A DNA stretch of 17,167 nt from assembly GCA_001275005.1 (NCBI GenBank), contig JWZX01002667.1, positions 1 to 17,167 of the forward strand, in the 5' to 3' direction. Source of the stretch: Chrysochromulina tobinii. Lineage: Eukaryota; Haptophyta; Prymnesiales; Chrysochromulinaceae. Positions 6,669 to 16,400 of the stretch are shown here, piece by piece (position 1 is the first letter of the stretch; each line of letters starts with the position of its first letter). A program made the translations under genes and the position numbers. Under the pieces are notes generated by a model. That model was not told the DNA's origin, ran no database searches, and saw nothing but the letters and a program-made list of their open reading frames with translations.

Positions 6669-9600
6669 ATGAGAAGCTTTGTGCGCCAGCTGATAATTCA
6701 GGTGATCATGAGCTGTCTCTCCGTATGCATGGCCTCCGATTGCGATCGCTTAGTAGACCATCCCCAGCTTCTGCGCCAGGTGGCAAGGCCGCCTCTCCAT
6801 TCATCGCAGACGCGCATCAAAGGCTTTGTTGAGGGCGTGAGTCCGACCGTGCGCGGCTGGGTCTGCATGAGAGGCTATCCAAACCAGCGATTGAAACGGC
6901 GGCTGATGGTTCAGGTGATGATGAGACAGAGCAATGAGATCGTGGGCTGGGCCGAACCCTCGGTGTATCGTGCCGACGTGGTGAAGGCGTACACAGACCG
7001 TTGCAGCTCAAGCGATCTCCACGGTTTCGAGATCACCCATCTGCTCGACGGCCAGCCTCTTGGGCCGACGACGGTCAAGAAGGTGCGGTTCGAATTGTTC
7101 ATGATGATAGCGGGGCCGCTCGGCGTGGGTCCCGACGTGCCATTGCCGAGCCGATGGACGACCAACCAGACGGGCTGCCGCGTGTTTGGGCCTGTCGACT
7201 TCGAGAGAAATGGCGGCCGCTTCCCCAAGGTACGCTCAGCGGTGACGACAGAGCAGCTCGCAATACAGACGACACAGGCGATGTCGTCAAGCGCTGCTGA
7301 TGACAACTGCGGTATAGACTGGACGGATGCAACGACCATCTGCTACCTCCAAAGGTATGACGACGTGAGCAGAGTCGTTTGCCAGATACCGACGGACAGC
7401 AGCACATGCTCTCTCAATGCCGCCCGCTGCCATTACGCAAATTTCGGTAAGTCTGAAAACCGACTCTTCGAATGTTCCCAGCACTATGTCAGGGGCAACC
7501 GCTCAGCTGTGAACAACGTGTGCTACATCTCGATCACCGGGTCGTGTGCAAAGTATCCGGTCCTGACGGGCAGAGAGTACTTTGACGACCAGCATTATGG
7601 TGGCCTCGAGAACCCGTCACCATCCTCGTGTGAGAAGCGAGCAAGGTGGTGGCGCCGAGGGTGCGGTAGTGATGCCTCTGTGGATCACGTCTTCGGCCCG
7701 AGTAACCTGACTACGACGCTCGCTTGCCTGTGGATTCGCATGCCAGATGCACGCGCACGTGCCAGCAATGCATCGCTGCTGCTTTTAGTGTCCACACGCA
7801 CGCACGGCGCCCCATGCCACGGGCTGCGACAGAGCGCGATTCAGAGCGTGCTCGAAGCTCTGGAGAACGAGGGGCCGGCTTATGCCCAGGCGACCCTACG
7901 TCGCGTGGGCGCCTGTGACGTGGAGCCGTCTCACACGTGGACCGCACGCACGTGCGCTGCCATTAGCCAGAGCGCTCTGCCCGAGCCGCCAGCCGAACCA
8001 CCTCGGCAGCAGGCACACGTGGTGGTGCGCTCCCGCTCCGCCGCAAGGCGGCTAGTGCAACGCACCCTAGTCTCGTACGCGTACTACAGCCCTCAAGGCA
8101 AGGAGAGCCCGGTCTACGCGCAGTGTCGCAGCAACTTGGATGCCTTCCTGCGCTGGGGCTTGGCGCCTTATGGCGGGCCCTTGCCACGGGTCATCTTGAA
8201 TGTGATCGGAGACTCACCGGTGCCTTCTCTCGGAGATCGCCATCGAATCACAGTCCGGCGGCGCGAGGTGGCGCCTGCTGACCTCTTCGTGCACGCGCAG
8301 GTTTTGCACGAGACCCAATATTTGAACGACACCGACTACTATGTCTTCCTCAACTGCGGCGTGCGTGGGCCCTACCTGGCCCCGGAGTCGGACGCCACGG
8401 CGCGTCTTGGCGCGGCTACGTGGCTTGAGCCATTCGTCAGTCGTCTGCGTAATGGCGTCGTCCTGAGCGGCCCCTCGATGTCGTGCGAGCTCAGTGCGCA
8501 CCTGCAGTCGTACTTCCTTGTAGCCACAAAGCAAGCGGTCGAGCAGTTCATTCTGCCGAGGTGGGGGATCGAGCGGGCATCCGTTCCAGAAGACTATGGG
8601 GGCATCATCAGGCAGTTTGAGGTGGGTCTGAGCACGGCGATCTGGGATGCGGGGTACAAGGTCGAGTCGCTCCAAAGCTGGGCCAGGGGCTTTGAGCCAG
8701 GCGCTTGCGCACAACGCTGTCAGCTCAATCCGACCCTCTTCTCGATGGACCCGTTCGAGCTCATCTTCGTCAAACATGGCGGCGCGACGCTCAGTAAGCA
8801 AGACCCGTGCCAGGCCCACTTGCTGCGTGCCGCAGAGTCGGCCATGGACCGCCGCGCTGTGGGCATGAGCACTGTGGACATGAGCAGTCGCACAAATTTT
8901 CGAGCCTGCTGCTCCACGCGCCGGTATGAGCCGATCATCGAGTACGACGAGGACGACAGCGCGGAGACCATCACGGAAGGCGCACGGCAGCTGCTTGAGC
9001 GGGCGGGGGCGGGCACGTCGCCGCCCACCGCGGCGCGAATCCTCGTCAGTTATGTCTACCGCGACCAGCCCGGCGTTCGTGCAAATCTGGAGTATTTCCT
9101 TTCCGTGGCCTTGCGCGACAAGGAGCCCGCGGGCACGGCAATCCTATTTGCACTCGTCATCAACGGCTGGCAGTGCCCAGTCGCGCTGAAGCCGCATCCG
9201 GGGCGGCGCTTCATAGTGTTCGCCCGCCGGGACAGTGGCTTCGATTACGGCGGCCATGGAGCGCTGCTGCGTAAGCTGGGCATGGATGCCATTCGGCCCA
9301 GCACGCGTCTGAGCTTTACGCACTTCATCTTTATGAATTCGGGCGTGCGGGGTCCCTTCTTACCACCATGGACGCCGAGTAGCTGGCATTGGACCCTGGC
9401 ATTCACCAGCCTGCTCGGGACCAAGCCGCCGGGTTCCGATCGTGCCGTGCACCTCGTAGGCACGTCGATCACGTGCCTCTCGCCCATGGATAAGTGCGTC
9501 TTGCTCGATCCGCTCTGCGCCGGCCCGAAAGTCGAGGGCTTCGTCACCGCGACGGACTCGGCGGGCATTGCTATCCTCTACAACTCGACAGTCTTTGAGG

Positions 9601-9953
9601 AGCATGCAACAAAGGAAGACGCGGTCATCAGGGGCGAGTACGTGCTCTCCCTCTCGATGCTCAAGGCCGGCCACAACTTGGCCTCGCTACAGCTCGCCTA
9701 CACGGAGGTCGACTGGGCTGACCGGCGCAATTGGGACTGCAATAAGCATCGCTTTGCGGCACGCAACTCAAAGTACTTTGGCATCTCGATGCATCCGTTT
9801 GAGACCCTCTTCCACAAGGCGCACTGGAGGACGGGCGTGCCTGCGGCGGAGGCAGATGTGCTGGCGCATGAGATGGAACTCTACTCGAGCTGGGCCATCC
9901 GCAGGCCTGGTGCTGTCTCGGAGCAGGCTCGTGCTAACACGAGCTACCTGTGA
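6669..9953 (+). CDS. Secreted protein with two tandem glycosyltransferase-like domains
   Basis: An uninterrupted frame of 1094 residues. I chose the ATG at 6669 because it opens a signal-peptide-like N-terminus (MRSFVRQLIIQVIMSCLSVCMA); upstream in-frame codons lack an ATG. Domains in order: a beta-sandwich-like module at about 47-145 (GWVC, VGWAEPSVYRADV, LHGFEI), similar to carbohydrate-binding-type modules attached to glycosyltransferases; a short module at about 212-265 of the type CYLQRYDDV...ARCHYANFGKSENR; a related Cys-rich segment at about 282-318; then two copies of the same catalytic-type domain, at about 465-705 (NCGVRGPYL, MDPFELIFVKHG) and about 789-1054 (NSGVRGPFLPP, WDCNKH, HPFETLFHKAH). 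I recall this domain as a putative glycosyltransferase in algae and some of their large viruses. Donor and acceptor are unknown, and both copies show divergent residues, so one may be non-catalytic. The product probably acts in the secretory pathway or at the surface. Confidence 0.75.
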   Translation: MRSFVRQLIIQVIMSCLSVCMASDCDRLVDHPQLLRQVARPPLHSSQTRIKGFVEGVSPTVRGWVCMRGYPNQRLKRRLMVQVMMRQSNEIVGWAEPSVYRADVVKAYTDRCSSSDLHGFEITHLLDGQPLGPTTVKKVRFELFMMIAGPLGVGPDVPLPSRWTTNQTGCRVFGPVDFERNGGRFPKVRSAVTTEQLAIQTTQAMSSSAADDNCGIDWTDATTICYLQRYDDVSRVVCQIPTDSSTCSLNAARCHYANFGKSENRLFECSQHYVRGNRSAVNNVCYISITGSCAKYPVLTGREYFDDQHYGGLENPSPSSCEKRARWWRRGCGSDASVDHVFGPSNLTTTLACLWIRMPDARARASNASLLLLVSTRTHGAPCHGLRQSAIQSVLEALENEGPAYAQATLRRVGACDVEPSHTWTARTCAAISQSALPEPPAEPPRQQAHVVVRSRSAARRLVQRTLVSYAYYSPQGKESPVYAQCRSNLDAFLRWGLAPYGGPLPRVILNVIGDSPVPSLGDRHRITVRRREVAPADLFVHAQVLHETQYLNDTDYYVFLNCGVRGPYLAPESDATARLGAATWLEPFVSRLRNGVVLSGPSMSCELSAHLQSYFLVATKQAVEQFILPRWGIERASVPEDYGGIIRQFEVGLSTAIWDAGYKVESLQSWARGFEPGACAQRCQLNPTLFSMDPFELIFVKHGGATLSKQDPCQAHLLRAAESAMDRRAVGMSTVDMSSRTNFRACCSTRRYEPIIEYDEDDSAETITEGARQLLERAGAGTSPPTAARILVSYVYRDQPGVRANLEYFLSVALRDKEPAGTAILFALVINGWQCPVALKPHPGRRFIVFARRDSGFDYGGHGALLRKLGMDAIRPSTRLSFTHFIFMNSGVRGPFLPPWTPSSWHWTLAFTSLLGTKPPGSDRAVHLVGTSITCLSPMDKCVLLDPLCAGPKVEGFVTATDSAGIAILYNSTVFEEHATKEDAVIRGEYVLSLSMLKAGHNLASLQLAYTEVDWADRRNWDCNKHRFAARNSKYFGISMHPFETLFHKAHWRTGVPAAEADVLAHEMELYSSWAIRRPGAVSEQARANTSYL

Positions 9954-10516
9954 TTCCGACTTGTCGATACAGCTGTGCTCACACGGGTGCAGGCGGGGGG
10001 CGATGCCGGGACGCGGAGTGAATCACGCGCTTGGCTGTCGACCCGCGGACACGGAGTGAAACACGCGCTTGACTGTCATTCCACGGACGCGGAGTGAAAC
10101 ACGCGGGGGAGGGCCAGCAAGCGAGACCGATGTATGTTGACCGTGGAGACGCGAGCGATGGACGACGCACGCACGTACGCGCGCGCGCGCCGCGGGTGCA
10201 TTCACAGAACTCTCAACTCTGCAGAGTGCACATAAAACCTCAAACGCGAAAGCAGATAACGACTTTGAAGCTTTATTTTGTACAATGTCGATCTGAGTTC
10301 CATGACACCCGGCACTTTTCACTTAAGTTTTGTGCTCCTCTTGTACTTGCGTACGGTAGTAAAGCGTAGTAGGGACCTTTGTACAAGTCAATATGCTCTA
10401 CACCCAGAACAGACTATCGCAGACTTTTCCGAGACTACCGACAGTGGTCAGTGCCGTGGGTTGCACACAGCACAGACGACAGTCTCTCCGCTCGACGCTC
10501 ACAAGCAGCAGAGGCT
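9954..10516. other. Convergent intergenic region
   Basis: This lies between the 3' ends of the plus-strand glycosyltransferase-like gene and the minus-strand fucosyltransferase-like gene, so it holds both 3' untranslated regions. It contains a 38-bp tandem repeat near its left end and an alternating purine-pyrimidine run (about 10163-10190, cacgcacgtacgcgcgcg). From 10230 on the composition becomes AT-richer, with no recognisable coding content. A plus-strand frame that begins at 10278 and runs into the minus-strand gene is treated as chance. Confidence 0.5.
10009..10106. repeat. 38-bp tandem repeat, about 2.5 copies
   Basis: Units start at 10009, 10047 and 10085, each with ggacrcggagtgaa(t/a)cacgcg. 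The first two continue with cttgrctgtc before the next unit; the third copy diverges after about 22 bases. The period of 38 is not a multiple of three, which fits non-coding DNA. The repeat sits just downstream of a stop codon, in a probable 3' untranslated region. Confidence 0.8.
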
Positions 10517-11993
10517 TCATGAGAACCAGAGCTGCTTGAGCGGACGGTCGACCATCGCAAACGGTGGCACAACGCCACGCTCGCCGACGATGGCCAGCAG
10601 CGCCGCGCGCGAGGTCCACGAGGCCGCCGTGCCCACTAAGGCATCCGCCGCACTGAGGAGCTCTAAATCCGCAAAGAAGCTCGCGAGAGCGGCTGCACGG
10701 TCGACGAGGCCTCGTGCATTGCGCGCCTCGATAAAGTCCTCTGCGGCAGCTTCGTGTGTGCGCCCTGAGGGCGTCGCCTCAGGCACGCCGCCCCAGCCGA
10801 CACCGCGCGCCGCGGGTGCTGCCACGACCTCAAATTCCCCCGGACGCAGCAGAGCCCGAAGCTCCTCGAGCACGTTTGGCGAGTCGGTCGCGAGAAGCAG
10901 CAGCGGCGGCGAGGGCGGCGCGGGCGTCGCGGGCGTCGCGCGCGCCTCTCGCGCGAGCACCGCCGCTAGCGCCCTCGCCGCCTCGAGGTACGTGGCAGTG
11001 TGGAAGCACGGGCGCCGTTTCGAAGTTTCGTCATCGGCGCGCCGGCTTGTCCATCGTTCGCATGCATCGCCGCGACGGATGTGGAGGCCGATGCGGCAGC
11101 GCCGGCGAGCGCGCTGGAGCACCGCCCGCGGCTGTGCGAGGAGAGCGTCCACGAGGGCGCGTGTGCACGGTCCCATCGCCGACCGAGCGTGTCGCATCGT
11201 CTGGCCCGCCACCCATAGACCAGCAGACGTGACGCCTCCGCCCGCGGTGGCCATCCACATGAGGTCGGTGTGAGTGCGCGGCCAGCGCCCGCTGCTGTTG
11301 CCGCGCACAATCTCGAGCAGCCGGGCCATCGTGCGCGAGGTGGGTGCGCCGTCGCCGACCGCCGCGCGAGACGCCGCCGCCGCCGCCTCCACCCGTGCAG
11401 GAGGCGTAGCTCGCCGCCTGGCCGTCACCGCCACGTCGCACACGTCGGCGAGCATCCATGCCCCAGCGGCGTTTTCGAGGGCGCTGCTATTGTCGCGCGC
11501 GTGGGGCGGACAGGCCGACAGCGGCGGCCGCCAGCTCCACTGGCGCAATGTCTCACCCCGCAGCGTGGGCCGGAACGCGGGAGATGCTGCCGCCACGCCG
11601 AGATAGAGCTGCATCGCCACGCGGGCGACGAATTTGCCAATCGTCGGAGGCTCAGCTCCAAAGGCCCAGTCCGCAGGCCGAAGCTCTCCAGCACGCTCGC
11701 CTTGCGCTGGTAATCGGCACAGGTACTGGTCGAATGCACGTTGCGCGCAAGCAGCACTGCGCTGTCGCCCGCCGCCGCTACTCGAGCCCTCGTACAGCAG
11801 GGTTGTGGTCCATGCGGGACCAGTGCACGTCGGTGGCGCCGCGCCGCTGTCACTACAATGGAGAACTGGACGCAGACCAGCGCGCAGCAGCGTATGCGGA
11901 CACGCCATCAACCCTGCGTTCACGCCGCGCTCCGCGCGCCGTACCAGGCGTTCACTCAACACACACTCGGGTAGCTCACTGAGCTCTTCCTCA
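10517..11993 (-). CDS. Fucosyltransferase-like protein (GT23/FUT8 type), N-terminus uncertain
   Basis: The frame ends at 10517. The first in-frame ATG is at 11908-11906, giving 463 residues, but plausible coding sequence (SEEELSELPECVLSERLVRR) continues upstream to about 11993, where a CTCTTAG acceptor-like site precedes it; an in-frame stop lies at 12070. The diagnostic block is HIRRGDAC at residues 276-283 from that ATG, the H-(V/I)-R-R-x-D nucleotide-sugar motif of alpha-1,6-fucosyltransferases and relatives. It is followed by ATDS near 340 and a C-terminal DLELLSAADALVGTAASWTSR block (split here as DLELLSAADAL and VGTAASWTSR), matching the DL..L..AD..VGT..S..SR motif of GT23. Such enzymes use GDP-fucose in the Golgi to fucosylate N-glycans. 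No signal anchor is visible, so a first exon is probably missing or was displaced by the adjacent retroelement. O-fucosyltransferase-like alternatives are possible. Confidence 0.65.
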
Positions 11994-12061
11994 CTAAGAG
12001 GGGATGACCTCCACACGGTTGACACAACAGAGCAGGTCCCGGGAGTGGGCGGCGGCGCCAA

Positions 12062-12209
12062 GCGCTGCTACCCACATACCCCACCGCCCGCCCTGCTGGC
12101 CTGGCTCCGCCGGCGTCATGCTGCCCCGCCTGCCTGCACACTCTGCCTTCCTCCGCCTCCCTCTCCTCCCCTCCACTGCCAGCAGCGCGGGCGTCGTCGC
12201 CCACGCCCC
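12062..12209. other. Junction between retroelement 3' end and fucosyltransferase-like gene
   Basis: The recombinase stop codon is at 12212-12210 on the minus strand. The next about 150 bases, before the fucosyltransferase-like frame, must hold the element's 3' untranslated end and terminal repeat, the host flank, or both. I see no clear terminal repeat. Because the element's other end is outside the window, the inverted or split repeats typical of DIRS elements cannot be matched. The exact boundary is undefined. Confidence 0.35.
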
Positions 12210-13472
12210 TTACGTCTCGTCCTCCAAGTCCTCGAGCATGTCCGCAGACAGGTACTCGTCGAACCTGATGGCCGGCATCTCGTCGGGCAAGAGGAGGAGC
12301 TCCTCGTCAGCGAACCGTACCCCGCGCTCGGTGTCCTCGAAGGACGTCGAGCCGATTACGCTCGCCAACTGCACCGCCGAGTGCATGTTGCACCTCGTGT
12401 ACAGGATGTACACGTCGCTTGCCCAGCGCCCCGCCGCTCGGATCGCCGCTGGGCTCAGGCCGGCCGACAGGGCTGCCATCGCGCCTCCAATCCGCAGCGA
12501 GTGCGCCCCGAACTTGCGCGGGTCGAGCCCCAGACTCAGCATCAGGTACTTGACCGTCCCGCGCACCTGATCCACGGTGAACGGCCGCTGGCCGCCCTGC
12601 CTGAACAGCGGCGTCGTTGCCCGCTGCGCCTCGGGCACCGGGTCGATGTCGAACAGGTGCCTGAGCGCACGCACCGGGTCGAGAAGCGTCCCCCCTCCTC
12701 CGAGCACCAGCGGGACCGTCTTGGTCGCGCCGGTGCGCTTCGCCGGCCGCATGCGGATCACGGCGTACTCGGAGCCGTCTGCCTCCGTGACGAACGTGAC
12801 GTCGGCCCGCGTCAGATGCCTCGCCGGGTCGAAGGCCTCCCCCGGCTGGAGGGAGAACTCGGCCGCCCTGAGCAGCCCGCAGAAGGCGCACGTCAGCGCC
12901 GCGAACCAGTTCGAGTCCACCGCCGACGCCGGGTTGAGCGTCGCCTGCATCGACGCGGCGAGGTCCTGCGTCCGCACGCCCCAGCGCTCGAGCTTGGGTG
13001 GCTGCGTCACCGTTCTCGCGATGCCCTTGAGGAGCTCCTTGAGCTGCCCGAAATCGTCCCCGATGATGTCCCGGAAGAACTCCTGCCGGTGCCACATCCG
13101 GACGTGCGAGAGGTACTTGCCGATCGTCTTGGCTGCGATGGGGCGACCGGAGGGGCGGCTGACCGCCAGCCAAACGGCAAAGTCCATCAACAGCTGCGTC
13201 GCCTCGAGTTGTTCCTCCCACGGCGAGTGCTGGCTGAGCTCCGTCATGGGCGCTCGGCCCTTGGCGTGCACGCAGAACTTCACGAACCAGCGGACGCCCG
13301 TCTGCTGTCGCCGGAGCCCTGACGCCAGGGCGTTGTTCACGAACGCCTCTCGTCTCGACTGCCACTCGGCCGGCGTCAAGCCGGCCGCCTGCTTGAGCGC
13401 CCGAATCTCGTGTGCTGCCACACGCAACCAGCGGCGCGGGTTGGTGAGCCAGGAGGGCGCGCTCTGGGCCAT
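12210..13472 (-). CDS. DIRS-type tyrosine recombinase
   Basis: The frame is open from upstream of 13535 to TAA at 12212-12210. The ATG at 13472 lies three codons after the G7 run and gives 420 residues (MAQSAPSWL...). Counting from the upstream ATG at 13535 (441 residues): an N-terminal helical core-binding region at about 60-170; then the catalytic domain with Arg223 in CGLLRAAEFSL, His345 and Arg348 in HSLRIGGA, Trp371 in AGRWASD at the second His/Trp position, and a nucleophile Tyr at 376 or 379 in VYILYTR. The full R-H-R-W-Y set is present, so the enzyme looks active. It would integrate the circular DNA copy of the element. It is in the +1 frame relative to RT/RNase H, so it is expressed either from its own ATG or by frameshift at the G7 run. 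A Glu/Asp-rich C-terminal tail follows. Confidence 0.88.
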   Translation of the reverse strand: MAQSAPSWLTNPRRWLRVAAHEIRALKQAAGLTPAEWQSRREAFVNNALASGLRRQQTGVRWFVKFCVHAKGRAPMTELSQHSPWEEQLEATQLLMDFAVWLAVSRPSGRPIAAKTIGKYLSHVRMWHRQEFFRDIIGDDFGQLKELLKGIARTVTQPPKLERWGVRTQDLAASMQATLNPASAVDSNWFAALTCAFCGLLRAAEFSLQPGEAFDPARHLTRADVTFVTEADGSEYAVIRMRPAKRTGATKTVPLVLGGGGTLLDPVRALRHLFDIDPVPEAQRATTPLFRQGGQRPFTVDQVRGTVKYLMLSLGLDPRKFGAHSLRIGGAMAALSAGLSPAAIRAAGRWASDVYILYTRCNMHSAVQLASVIGSTSFEDTERGVRFADEELLLLPDEMPAIRFDEYLSADMLEDLEDET

Positions 13473-16400
13473 CTCGGTCCCCCCCGGTCCCGACGACCCC
13501 TGCCGCCAGCATGTCCCGCCACTCTGCCGGCACATCCACGCGGCGCGGGCGCAGCCCGAGGCTTCGAGCTTGCTCGAGCATGGACGCCAGTCTCCCCCGT
13601 GAGCCCAGGTCGGCCCACAGGTTCGCCTTGGACGTGATGCGCTCGACCGCCTCGGCCACGCCGTGGTGGAGGAGCCACGCCGACCGCGCTCCGCACAACG
13701 CTTGCATCATCTCGGTGCGAGGCGCCGCTGTGCGCATCGCCGCCATCGCGACGACGTTGTCGGTAAACGAGTACACGAACGACCGCGTCGTCTCCGACGC
13801 GAGCGCGACCAGCCCAAAGGTCGAGGCAGCGAGCTCGAGGTCGCAGATGAGGTAGCTCTCGCGCTCGGCACTCGACCACTCGCCCTGTACGTATAGGAGC
13901 TCGTCCCCGTCGACCGTCCACGCGCAGAAACCGGCGCCCGCGCACTCGAGCGCCGCGTCGGCGTAGATCGCCGAGACCTCGGGGGAGGCCGCGGCCGGGA
14001 ACGCCTCCGCCGCGCCGATCGGCACGCCCTCGTGGTCGGGCTTGCCGAGCTCCGCGACCCATAGCCTCAGCTGCTCGCGCACCGCCTTCGAGATCACCAC
14101 TTGGTCGGCAGCCGTCCGGTACTGGGCGCGCACCGCCCGCCACGGCGCGTGGAGCCATTGCCTCCCGCGCGGGTAGAAGGTGGCGGCGAAGTTCAGCCGG
14201 CCTAAGAGGCCGAGGAACTCGTCCCGACCGACGACGGTGAGCGCTGCGACTGTACTCGCGCGCTCGGCATACTTGACGCGTTTGTCGTCAGACACCCGCA
14301 TGCGCCGCGTATCCAGGTCGATCTCGACGCCCAGGAGCGTCAGCACCGACGACGGCGGTTGCTCCTTAGTCGTCTCGAGGCCCATCTCGGCGAGGGACGC
14401 CTTAAGGATCTCGAAGTGCGCCCACGCCCGCGTGAGCTGGACTCCGTTGCGCATCACCGGCGCGCCGGAGCGGTCGAAGACGGCGTCGTCGATAGAGACC
14501 AGCCCGGCGTCGTCGATGTACATCCCGAGCGCATGCAGGCACGCCCATCGCTCCTCGACCTCGACGTTCGAGCACCCGAGCGCTTCCCCCGCCGCCCGAC
14601 GCTGCCTCAGCCACTCGACGACCTTCGGGTCGCGAGACGGATGCGCCGCGTCGAAGCGCTGGAGCGCCTTCCGCGCCCTGTGCACGAGGAGGCTCGACGC
14701 TCGGGCGCATTTGGTCGCATCCGCCGCGCTGCCAAAGCAACAGCGCTCGTCCACGATGAACCCGTCTCTGGTCACGGCACAGTTTCGGTGCCATTCTCGG
14801 GACTGGCGGCCGAACTGCTTGTAGTACGCGACCACGTCGACCGCTGCGGCCGTCACTCGAGCCCCCGCTGTCTGGAGCACAGCAGCCGCCTCGGCGACCT
14901 GGTGCACCCTCGGGAGGCGCGCCTCCGGCCAGCTCGACCGGTCCATCGACCCGTTGAGAGACTGCAGTCGCGCAGTGGCGTCGCCGATGACGCCGGATGC
15001 GAACTCCCCTCGTGGCGCTGGAGGCCAGGAGTGGTCGTTCGTGAGCCTGAACTTAGGCTTCCCCGCCCGCGCCGTCTCGTCGGCGATCCCGTACGGGTCA
15101 GAGCGCATCGGCCAGTAAGGTAGGTTGCCATGCGCCGAGCCCCAGCCGCCGTCGACGACCGCGTTGAGCTTGCTCGTCGCGAGCTCGATGTGCTGGAGCG
15201 CCCCTGTGTGCGGGCCGCACAGGAAGGAGCCCGTCAGGGGGGGCACGTCGTCCGACACGCCGTCCCTGAGCTGCTGCAGGATGGCTCGGTCGGGGTAGTG
15301 CTCGAGATCGCCTCCCGGCCGCATCTCGCGCTCCAGCTGACCGATGTTGACGGACGTGGCCGGGCGAGCGCCTTCAAAGGACGACGGGACCGTCGGTACC
15401 GCCGGCAGCCCGTTCGCCCAAGGCCGGAGATCCCACTCCCACGCGCGCACTGCCGGCAGCATCGCCTCGTTCGGAACCAGGAGGTCCGCTGGCCGCATCC
15501 GACGCGCCGCTCGCCAATCGCCGTACTCAGCGAGGGTGAGGCACCGCCGCATCTGTCGTCGCCAGTGCGTCACCCGTTTCGCCCAGCTCGGGAAGAGCAG
15601 ATCGTTGAGGTTCCGCACCACCGGGTGGCCTGCCGCCTGTACGGGCGACGCGCACGTTTCCGCCGTCGCTACCGGCGCGTTCATCTGCGCCACCGGCCTG
15701 CTCGAGAGCTCCCCCGGCGTTGCCGCCGTGTGGCTGCGCAGCGAGAAAGTCGGGCGCTTTCGCGAGCGCGCGACCTTATCGTCGTCGAGCTGCAGCACGT
15801 GCGGGTCGTCCGAGCCGACGTGAAGCCCTAGGGCCTGCGTCGTTCCCGCCTCTGCGGGCGTGCACTGGGCCCCCGCCTGGCCGCCCGTCGCTCTAACGAG
15901 CATCTCCGCGATCGCGGAGTTGAGCTTAGGCGGGTACGCCGCCGCCGGAGCCGATAGCGACGCGCCAAACTCATCCGAGCCCGCGGCGACCTTGGCATGC
16001 ACGCGTCCCTGGTCGAGGCACGAGCACCGGGCCGTACCGAAGGCACGAACGAGCTCAGCCTCTCCTCGGGCCGCCACCATGATCGACGTGTACTTCTGGT
16101 ACTCGGAGCCGAACTGGCACTGTGCGAAGGTCCGCCTCGCCGCATTCGTCGCTCGACGGAGCTCGACGATAACGGGCATGTCCCAGAGGCTGGGCGCGTC
16201 GGCCTGCTCAGGCCACCACGCCCAACCGCCTCGCCTAGAGGCCGGGTTTTCGATCGCCCACAGGACCCCCCTTGCGTCAGCCGCGGTCGCCACCTTGGCA
16301 ACGAACGTGATTAGCGCGTTATGCTTGGCAAGGTAGGCGGTCCAGCGTTCGGGAACCGGCCGAATCCCTTCGACCTCGGTGAGCGACCGGAGCCGGGGGA

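Noticed and set aside
7446-7452. Perfect donor-like GGTAAGT in the glycosyltransferase-like gene
   Set aside because: Reading straight through gives the expected GKSENRLFEC end of a recognisable module and the frame stays open, so it is coding sequence.
8214-8819. 201-codon minus-strand frame
   Set aside because: Exactly antisense to the first glycosyltransferase-like domain; shadow.
10278-11273. 331-codon plus-strand frame
   Set aside because: Its second two thirds are antisense to the fucosyltransferase-like gene and Ser/Ala/Arg-rich; the first third has no recognisable content.
12062-12209. Search for the retroelement's terminal repeat at its 3' end
   Set aside because: No clear repeat is visible, and the partner end is outside the window, so no terminus is annotated.
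11634-13322. 562-codon plus-strand frame
   Set aside because: It is antisense to the recombinase and fucosyltransferase-like genes, is Arg/Pro/His-rich, and has no recognisable domain; a GC-bias shadow.
13376-14158. 260-codon minus-strand frame overlapping RNase H
   Set aside because: Same strand as the retroelement but out of frame; Arg/Gly-rich shadow of the RNase H coding sequence.
14180-15831. Several long plus-strand frames over the reverse transcriptase
   Set aside because: All are antisense shadows of the intact RT frame, which carries the catalytic motifs.
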